64,000 bases of DNA from positions 4,774,001 through 4,838,000 of the forward strand of contig NC_048555.1 in assembly GCF_902806685.2 (NCBI RefSeq). The letters are read 5' to 3'. Position numbers and translations under genes: made by a program. Source of the DNA: Maniola hyperantus. Lineage: Eukaryota > Arthropoda > Insecta > Lepidoptera > Nymphalidae. Below the pieces are notes generated by a model. The model was not told the DNA's origin. It was given only the letters and a program-made list of their open reading frames with translations, and made no database searches. Numbering within the stretch: the stretch's first letter is position 1; every line of letters begins with the position of its first letter. This document shows positions 58,101-64,000 of this stretch, in pieces.

Positions 58101-61100
58101 TAATATCGTCAATTCAGGATCAAACCGAGAATTCTTCAAATCGTTCCGTCCTTTTAGTTTACTATGTCACTATGATGATGATGATAGTGATAAACTCACC
58201 ATTTCGGATCAACTCGCGTTGCTGCTGAATCATCTTCATGTACTCTCGCACGCGGAATTCTATATCGTGCTGTGATATATGCGGTGCGTGAGGCGGCAGC
58301 GGTGGTAGACGAGGAATCCCTGCCACCCCTCCACCTAGTGATAGCGACAGGGGTTGCATGTGTTGTGACAACTGCGCGAGAGACGCTGGCATTCTGTTTA
58401 GAGGTGGCTGTAAACAAAATAATAATGCTGTGTCAGTTGTCTGGAAAGTTGCCATGAAGCGCAGGACAATGCCAGCAACAGAAATCGAAAATTAGCAAAT
58501 AATTAGTTCAAAACAAGATATCATCGTTAATATCTTAAAATGTTTTTATGACAATAGGCTAGTTGACACTTTTTTTAAGTAGGTCTTAAATGGTTGATAT
58601 TTGTCCTATTAGATCAAAAAAATTAACACTATATTTTTTTGCGCCCTAAAAACCGTAAAACTTTAATTTAAAAATATATTTTTCTTAGACAGGTGAAAAC
58701 ACTGTCGGCCATGTTTGGCCGATAGATTATCTGTGCTCTGACGTCATGCATTTGTAAACAACAGCATAACTTCCCAAAGTTTAATAAACATGACTTCTAT
58801 ACTAGTTTACATAGGGATGACATTTCTTTGTTTACATATTTAATGACGTCACATTATGGCTGACAGCGTTTTCTGCGTTTCAAATAAAAATAAAAACTGT
58901 ATTTTTTTAAATTGGAATTATATATCCATCCTGCGTTTTTAATAATTGTTATTGATATATTTCGTTGTCTTACGCAAAATACTATAATAAATAATCATTT
59001 ATTGGACGAAATTAGATATGAGTCAAGTAGCCTATTAAAAAGAAACTTTTATTCCATATAAAAAGTATCATAAATTACCATCAAATGAAAACGTTAAGTA
59101 TCAAAAGCCTGTGTGTTGTATCAAAATCACAAAATGTGCAAATTTTTTCGTGAAAAGGTTTAACAATCGTTCGAAAATATTCCAAAAAACTAAAATTATA
59201 GCGATATTGGAAGCGGTTGATATGTCGTACTGGCATAGAATGTAGAGAATAAACTGGACATAAAAGATAACAAACTTGGGATATTGTAACTCTTTTTTAC
59301 AAACTTTAAAATAAAAAGAGGATGGAGTTATTCAAGGCCGAATCAACAAATTCCTAAAATGCCGCACAGTTCCTAAAGTTTTTCTGGTGCTGCAAATGTT
59401 CATGGGCGATGTTAATCACTTAACATCAAGTAACCCGCCTGTTTATTTTGCTTGCTATTTAGATAAAAAAAGAATCGTTTAAAAGCGACGTCTTACCATG
59501 GCCATAGCGGCCTGCGCGTCGTATTGACCAGAGGCGCGGCGACCCTCACGCTTGTTGCCCTCTATAGCAGCATCCAGCTCACTCCGAGTCGACAGATTCT
59601 TCTTCTCGCACTCGTAGTCGTACAGGTATTTCATGTATCTGAAATATATAAATATATTTACTCATTTATAATCTTTACTCTTGATAAGATAAGAAATCCA
59701 TCCAGGATTCTTGAGAATAGGAGAAATCCATCCAGGATTAGGGAAAGACCGAGTTTGGTGGCGCCCTTTAGTGAAGAATAGAATGGAATAGAATATTGTT
59801 TTTTTATTCATGTAAACTTTTTACAAGTGCTTATGAATAATAGTCAGGTAGTTTTAATTTACCACTGGTTCGGAATGCTGTTCCTGCCGAGAAGAACCAG
59901 CAAGAAACTCGGCAGTTGGTCTTTTTAATTTTTCAATTTACAATGTTATTATACCGTGCTATACAAGCCATTGCTGCCCCGTGCATTGCTGGAGCGAGTC
60001 AAATTCAAGCTTTTTTATCGTTTACATAGTCGGCGACTGTATAATATGCTTTTTTTAGGAGCATACTTTTAACACATTTTTAAACTTGTGTAAAGGCAAG
60101 TCTAAAATTGCTTGTGGAATTTTATTACAAAATATTACACTCATTCCCACAAATGACTTTGACAAAGACATGTCTAACAGTAAATGTCCACACTCCACAA
60201 GCTGACTATGATTAGGATTCTACAATATATGAAGGACAAATAAATACAAGGATAAAATTATAATACAAAAGGCGGCCCTAAAGCTTAATAACGGTGATTC
60301 CTTCTAGACCACCTTAGATCAGGAAAATTATGATAAAATGATTGACGAATGACGATACATCTTTCTTCTTACGACTATTCCAGAGGTCTATTTCTATAGA
60401 TATAGATCATCTACTGTTAAGGGTATCTCTAAGCCAAAATTAATTTAGAGACATATGAGAATCCATATTTTCTCGTACAAAGGTTGATAAATTTCATTTC
60501 TCTAGTAATAAGTAGTATACACCTACGTAGAAGATACAAGGGATTGTTAGAATCTATGAAATTGGTTTTATACTTATCCGTTGAAGTGATAAATAATATA
60601 ACTATTAAAAATATCAGTAATATAAAACAGCTATTATTGTCGGGGCTTTTAGGTACCTATGAAATGATGAGATGTCATAAGTCAATGTACCTATCAACTG
60701 AGACCGAAACGCGACAAATATAAATCATAATTTCAAGCTCATTATCAAACGCCTATCCTTCAAAGAACATTCTTAATCCTATTCTATGATGAGTCAATTT
60801 TACACTAGCATATTGTCATCTATACTGTACCATAACTCATATTAAACGTTCACATATTTAATGCGGTTCACAATAAGAAACACGGACCGACGCATCATAA
60901 AAAAGTCGGCTACCTTTTCATAAGTCTGTCAAATGAGAAAGCTAAATATATGGCATTCGTCATTACTGTGATAATCTAATTTTATGTCGAGTGTCTCTGA
61001 AATCGTTCACAAAAGCGTTTGGAGAGTCTTCAATCAGACGTCTCAAGAAATGCTTTGAATTTAAATCTGAATTTTTAGATTTAGAGTTTGCTGACTTGTG

Positions 61101-63947
61101 TTATTTTTCTACTTTTATAAATCTCGGAGTGATTATGTAATTTGATGATACTGCATTAATAATTGGTGCTAACCCCGTTCACTAAATCTTTAATGTATTA
61201 AAACCAATCTTGTTGAATTAATTTTACTCATACAAACTAAATAATGGGGCCGATTCTCTTGTACACAATCTCTAAACTAAACTAAATTAACAAGTCTAAA
61301 TCTAGTGCTATCCTTTTCCGCAAGAAACATTATGAAAGGGATAGCAATAGATTTAGACGTGCCATTTTAGTTTACTTTAGAGATTGTGTACAACGGAATT
61401 AGCCACACTATCTATCTATGCCAAGAAAAGTTGCGATAAGAAACCTTAAACAATGTATTTGTAAACTATTTATTACTAGCTTTTTCCCGTGACATCATCC
61501 ACGTGATATAATTTAGAGCCTAGATGTAGCATTCCATGGATAACATTGCTATCTATCAATGAAAGTATTTTCAGAATCGAATCAGTTCCGGAGATTACAC
61601 CCTAACAAACTTTAAGTACAGTAGAAACTCGATTACCTGGCCCTCGGTTATACAGATTCGCGATTATCCGGACTACCAATCGAAAATTGTTCGGTCAAGT
61701 GAGAGTCAGACTCGCGCACCGAGGGTTCCGTACTCGGGTATTTTTTCCGCCATTTTGTACGATAAACCAAAAACTATTATGCATAAAAATAAATCAAAAC
61801 CTGTTTTAGAATGTACAGGCAAAGCCCTTTCATATGATATCCCACTTGGCATAGTTATCTTACTTTGAAAATTGAAAATATTATTATGGTGAACTACATA
61901 ATATGCACAAAACCCGCTTTTCTTCATACATTCGATTATCCGGATTTCCGATTATCCGAATCCCTAACGACAACAATTAGTCCAGTTAATCGAGTTTCCA
62001 CTGTAGGTACCTCTTTAAAATATTAACGTATTTTTTTGTAAATTAAGTACAATGTTATAATCGTTACTGCATATTATATTGACTTTAGCATCAGTAAGTA
62101 TAATCACGCACGGATATCTCTCAAGATAATTTTAATGAGGCAGCGCGCCGCATTTCAAATCCACTCAACTCCAAAACAGAGTAATTAGTAATCATAATAA
62201 GGAGGTTGTCTTCAAAATTCATGTCGTGCGTAACGGTGCACACTGCACAGTTTGAATTAGAATAACACCTTTATGTTGCCCCGACAAAAGCCGAGGTGAA
62301 GGAACTTGAGATAAATGAGAAATTATATCGGCCGAGATGAGCTAGAGGTTATTAATTATGAAGTTGACATAATGTCGCGCTGGCCGCTCACGTACGTCCA
62401 TTGTGGAAGGAGTTTTGTCTCCAAGTCGTGAGAGTTTCTATGGGCTCCGTATAGTGACGCAGTATCGAATATGGAAGGGCTCCCGACAGACCACACCTCA
62501 ACACCTCTCTATTGTGGAAATATAGAGCCAAATGGAACACCGATATTTTTAGACAACTTGCAGATACCCAACCAGACTTTGTCAAAGTGGATTTAATTTA
62601 AAGTGTTTTTTTTTAAATCCGATGAGAGTTCTTTAATTTTCTAGGATGAAAAGTAGCCCATATCAAAATCACGTCTATCCGTTGGGATAAGAAGTAGCCT
62701 ATATCACTCTCCAGAGCTTGGATTATACCTATCCATGTAAAAAATAGTCGACCTGTTGCTCCGCTATCTACGGCGTGATTGAAAGACAAACCAACAAACA
62801 AACACACTGTGTCATTTATAATATGGATAGTGTTATTAATATTATTACCTTTTTTACTAACAAAGACAATTCAAAATGCAAGCTCAAACTCTCAAGTTAT
62901 TTCAGTGACTCTTACTTTGAAAATGTATCTTGAACAGACAATCAATATTTATTTCCTTCACATTTAGAATCCTACAAAGGCTACTATACTAAGTCAGCAA
63001 AAGCAAACCACGTCGAAGAAGTCTTTGCAAATCTTCAATAGGACATTATTTTTGTCTTTGGGTTTCAGTAGATATTTCATTATTTCTGTAATATTGTTTG
63101 TTTTAAAATATTCTGTACTAGCTGATGCCCACGACTTCGTCCGCGTGGAATTAGTTTTAAAAATCCCGTGGGAACTCTATGATTTTCCGGGATAAAAAGT
63201 ATTATTATAGCCTATTTCACTCTCCAGGTCCTTATCTATACCCATGCAAAAAATCACGTCAATCCGTTGCACCGTTGCGACGTGATTTAAGGACAAACCA
63301 ACAAACAAACACACTTTCGCATTTATAATAAGGGTACTGATATAATGTTTTCTCTTCTTTGTTTTTCTAAGTTTGTGCTTGATTACAATCACAGCTGACA
63401 AGAAATGATGAAATCTGAATTGAAACTTGTTCAAACCAGTAAGTACCATCATCCATCCAATTCATCATTGCTTTTATAAAAAGTACCTTTTTATTATTTT
63501 TTAAAAGACTTCAAAAAATGAGGAGGTTCTTTAGTTCTTTGAAAGACAATTTTTTTAAATTGAATAATTTTTTATTCCAAATAAACTTTTACAAGTGCTT
63601 TTGAATCTTCAAATGAATCTACCACTAGTTTATAATTCAAGAAAATCAAGAAAAAAATTACTTTGGTGTTGTGGGTATGATTAATGTAAATGCACACCAT
63701 GAGCGTATTACCTAAAAAGGACTTTGTGCATGAGTCAAAGATTAAAAAGTAGGAAACACTCACTGTGTGCGCAAAGTGAAGGCGGCTGAGGTGATGGAAG
63801 AAGGCAGTCGCAGGCCCTTGATGATCTCCTGCCAGAGCTTCTTGTTGATGACTTCTACGAGGCCGCCGCGAGCGATCACTAGGTTGTACAACTCGTATAG
63901 GTCTAGTACCGACTTCGCCATTATCGGCAGTCGGTTGATTGGTGTGC
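55032..63947 (-). CDS. retn: retained / dead ringer (ARID3 family) transcription factor, 3' six exons, 5' end outside window
   Basis: Spliced CDS join(63764..63947, 59497..59638, 58200..58407, 57265..57403, 56859..57082, 55032..55159) on the minus strand, about 340 residues. Every intron is GT-AG and every junction keeps phase. Visible in order: second half of the ARID domain (LYELYNLVIARGGLVEVINK, then LRTQYMKYLYDYECEKK); an extended-ARID stretch; a linker rich in Pro, Gln and Leu; REKLES part one (SPRDAALSAIDVSRLTLWSL, then REALNLSESP); a Pro-rich low-complexity segment; REKLES part two (FKITTRGDANTGDQQLVVSI, then ELNGVTYEGILF); and a short tail before TAA. In this family ARID binds AT-rich DNA and REKLES mediates self-association and nuclear localisation. 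In flies the gene acts in embryonic patterning and neural and sex-specific behaviour. Introns are 4125, 1089, 796, 182 and 1699 bp. The first ARID half and the N-terminus lie beyond 64000. Family assignment is secure; one-to-one orthology is inferred. Confidence 0.94.
55830..56070. repeat. common lepidopteran interspersed repeat in retn intron
   Basis: Contains CTAATGGTAAGTGACGATGC, GTCTAAGGTGGGAGCGGGCT, and GCTTGGCGGCACGGCTTTGC then CGGTAGGGTGGTAACTAGCC. I recognise this as a repeat widespread in Lepidoptera; class unknown to me. Confidence 0.55.
56630..56885. repeat. decayed tandem duplication around the retn exon end
   Basis: On the minus strand, GCCTTCAAAATTACCACAAG then AGGTATGT...CATTAATATTTCTTTAGAT (56879-56801) is echoed by GCCTTCAAAATAACCATAAG then AGGTAGGTATGT...CATTAATATTTACTTCTTTAGAT (56703-56636). 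It covers an exon end, donor and an acceptor-like site. Confidence 0.7.
56684..56803 (-). other. retn: candidate cassette exon of retn in a tandem duplication (unproven)
   Basis: A 120-bp stop-free stretch with acceptor TATTTCTTTAG before 56803 and donor GTAGGT after 56684. It would start by completing a codon after one upstream base and end one base into a codon. This is exactly the phase between exons 56859-57082 and 55032-55159, so inclusion adds 40 residues in frame. Its end (GCC TTC AAA ATA ACC ATA AGA G) repeats the end of the constitutive exon (GCC TTC AAA ATT ACC ACA AGA G), giving FKITIR against FKITTR. The following intron sequence is also duplicated. A 39-codon open frame can occur by chance, so this is a hypothesis. 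Confidence 0.4.
56859..57082 (-). CDS. retn: retn exon: REKLES motif and Pro-rich segment
   Basis: 224 bp with acceptor TTCTTTACAG and donor GTATGT. It encodes EALNLSESPNSSLSGKREAC, then a Pro/Arg/Ser-rich stretch (PPPPAKRRTPRPPSPAPAPS) and ends in NGAAFKITTR. The KRR cluster could serve nuclear localisation. The exon is unusually GC-rich for the window, because of the Pro-rich codons. The frame continues only four codons into the intron before a stop, so retaining the intron would truncate the protein before its last beta-rich REKLES block. Confidence 0.93.
57265..57403 (-). CDS. retn: retn exon: first REKLES block
   Basis: 139 bp with acceptor CTTGTTGTAG and donor GTACTT, a slightly weak donor. 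It encodes SESPPSAPMVSPRDAALSAI, DVSRLTLWSLYNNNNN and SPQPELEPQ, plus two bases that complete the Arg of REALNLS in the next exon. The SPRDAAL...SRLTLWSLYNN block is diagnostic of the retained/ARID3 group. The run of five Asn may vary between alleles. Confidence 0.93.
58200..58407 (-). CDS. retn: retn exon: Pro/Leu/Gln-rich linker into REKLES
   Basis: 208 bp with acceptor TTGTTTACAG and donor GTGAGT. It encodes 69 residues plus one base: a linker rich in Gln, Leu, Gly and Pro (SLAQLSQHMQPLSLSLGGGV), then a charged helix-like end, FRVREYMKMIQQQRELIRN. The leftover G joins GT of the next exon as Gly. Overlapping open frames on both strands here are shadows of this exon. Confidence 0.9.
58408..59496 (-). 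other. retn intron, 1.09 kb, no repeats recognised
   Basis: AT-rich intron between the extended-ARID exon and the linker exon. Free of the usual repeat families. Confidence 0.6.
59497..59638 (-). CDS. retn: retn exon: ARID C-terminal helix and extended-ARID segment
   Basis: 142 bp with acceptor ATATTTCAG and donor GTAAGA. It encodes YMKYLYDYECEKKNLSTRSE, LDAAIEGNKREGRRASGQYD and AQAAMAM. The YMKYLYxYECEK string is the closing helix of the ARID3 domain, and the basic NKREGRR stretch belongs to the extended ARID. The exon ends on a codon boundary, which fits the phase-0 start of the exon at 58407. Confidence 0.95.
59775..60330 (-). pseudogene. LINE RT C-terminal remnant and 3' end in retn intron
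   Basis: The minus strand gives MSLSKSFVGMSVIFCNKIPQ then AILDLPLHKFKNVLKVC, a frameshift, and KAYYTVADYVNDKKA, then the 3' region GCCGAGTTTCTTGCTGGTTC and GGAACAGCATTCCGAACC to AGTTTACATGAATAAAAA. A related tail occurs at 9695-9807 and 63545-63640. Confidence 0.75.
60331..61247. other. retn intron, nothing recognised
   Basis: AT-rich; no frames or repeats that I can place. Confidence 0.3.
61248..61404. mobile_element. fold-back MITE in retn intron
   Basis: GGCCGATTCTCTTGTACACA then ATCTCTAAACTAAACTAAA, with the inverse arm ending GATTGTGTACAACGGAATTA then GCC. The arms span almost the entire element. Confidence 0.85.
61619..62003. mobile_element. pogo/Tigger-like MITE with TA duplication, interrupted
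   Basis: The left end CAGTAGAAACTCGATTACCT and right end AGTTAATCGAGTTTCCACTG are inverted. TA flanks both sides (61617-61618; 62004-62005). Repeated GATTATCCGGA words lie inside each arm. A GGTTCCG-family head (61684-61890) sits in the middle. Confidence 0.8.
61684..61890 (+). mobile_element. GGTTCCG-family repeat, head only
   Basis: GGTCAAGTGAGAGTCAGACT then CGCGCACCGAGGGTTCCGTA through AACTATTATGCATAAAAATA to TTACTTTGAAAATTG. Inserted in the pogo-like MITE. Confidence 0.75.
62605..62826 (-). mobile_element. Helitron-like element, rearranged
   Basis: Has an internal partial duplication (GATGAAAAGTAGCCCATATC and GATAAGAAGTAGCCTATATC) and the 5' end TTATAAATGACACAGTGTG on the minus strand. 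The CTAG hairpin is missing. Confidence 0.65.
63118..63336 (-). mobile_element. Helitron-like element, family B, complete
   Basis: CTAGCTGATGCCCACGACTT then CGTCCGCGTGG at the left and CGCATTTATAATAAGGG at the right. Lies 430 bp from an ARID exon. Confidence 0.8.
63545..63640 (-). mobile_element. LINE 3' tail
   Basis: TTTTTTATTCCAAATAAACT then TTTACAAGTGCTTTTGAATC and ACCACTAGTTTA, the minus-strand 3' end of the same LINE as 59775-60330. Confidence 0.6.
63764..63947 (-). CDS. retn: retn exon: ARID domain, middle to end
   Basis: 184 bp. The acceptor TTGTTCTAG precedes 63947 and the donor GTGAGT begins at 63763. It starts with two bases of a split Gly codon and ends with CA, completed by A of the next exon to give Gln. 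It encodes TPINRLPIMAKSVLDLYELY followed by NLVIARGGLVEVINKKLWQE and an LPSSITSAAFTLRT end. These are the conserved core helices of ARID3-type ARID domains, including the residues around the DNA-contacting loop. The upstream exon is outside the window. Confidence 0.95.
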
Positions 63948-64000
63948 CTAGAACAATACAACAGAAATTTAATTAAAAAGAGTTGAAAAAGCAAGAAGAA

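Larger units (their letters stand above)
59639..63763 (-). other. retn intron, 4.1 kb, repeat-rich
   Basis: Largest visible intron, splitting the ARID domain. It holds a LINE 3' end (59775), a MITE (61248), a pogo-like element (61619), two Helitrons (62605, 63118) and a LINE tail (63545). Confidence 0.75.

Noticed and set aside
58196..58457. Two alternative frames over the retn linker exon
   Set aside because: Phase, splice sites and the ARID3 match fix the true frame; these are shadows.

Overview
The window is nuclear DNA from an insect, almost certainly a moth or butterfly (Lepidoptera). It is AT-rich and intron-bearing. It is crowded with repeats typical of that order: Helitron-like elements ending in a CGCGGACGAAGTCGCGGGC hairpin plus CTAG, tRNA-derived SINEs ending in ATG/ATC triplets, decayed LINEs with recognisable endonuclease and reverse-transcriptase tails, and many fold-back MITEs. 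There are no bacterial features.

The only host gene I can support is at the right end (55032-63947, minus strand). It is the 3' part of an ARID3/dead ringer (retained, retn) transcription factor. Six exons with matching splice sites and phases encode about 340 residues: the second half of the ARID DNA-binding domain, the extended-ARID segment, the two-part REKLES region and the stop codon. The 5' exons lie beyond 64000. Between its last two exons is a decayed tandem duplication that creates a phase-compatible candidate cassette exon (56684-56803).

From 1 to about 26270 the DNA is layered repeats. The clearest objects are a LINE tail split by a MITE with a clean CAG target duplication (3196-3775), a 1.49-kb THAP-bearing element with 33-bp terminal inverted repeats (5108-6594), fold-back elements, several SINEs and Helitrons, and a 24-bp-arm near-perfect palindrome inside a larger inverted repeat (18381-18596).

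From 26278 to 35231 there is one 8.95-kb unit with 254-bp LTRs that differ at a single base, flanked by CAAA. Its 8.4-kb interior has no gag/pol reading frame and almost none of the repeats that crowd the rest of the window. It carries a 16-copy minisatellite with a 160-bp higher-order period. I read it as a young, non-coding LTR element (LARD type) oriented to the minus strand.

From 36.9 to 44.8 kb is a nest. A RT-deleted LINE (minus strand, halves at 42762-43780 and 37398-38487) is split by a 4.3-kb insert that carries remnants of a Harbinger transposase and a possible Myb-like protein, and the insert is itself invaded by SINEs and Helitrons. A 33-bp inverted repeat (36912 / 44270) brackets the whole nest.

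From 45 to 53 kb there are SINEs, a LINE tail inside a TA microsatellite, a retroposed GC-rich sequence with a 14-bp target duplication, and several MITEs. From about 53.3 kb rightward the DNA is repeat-poor up to the retn stop codon and is probably its 3' UTR.
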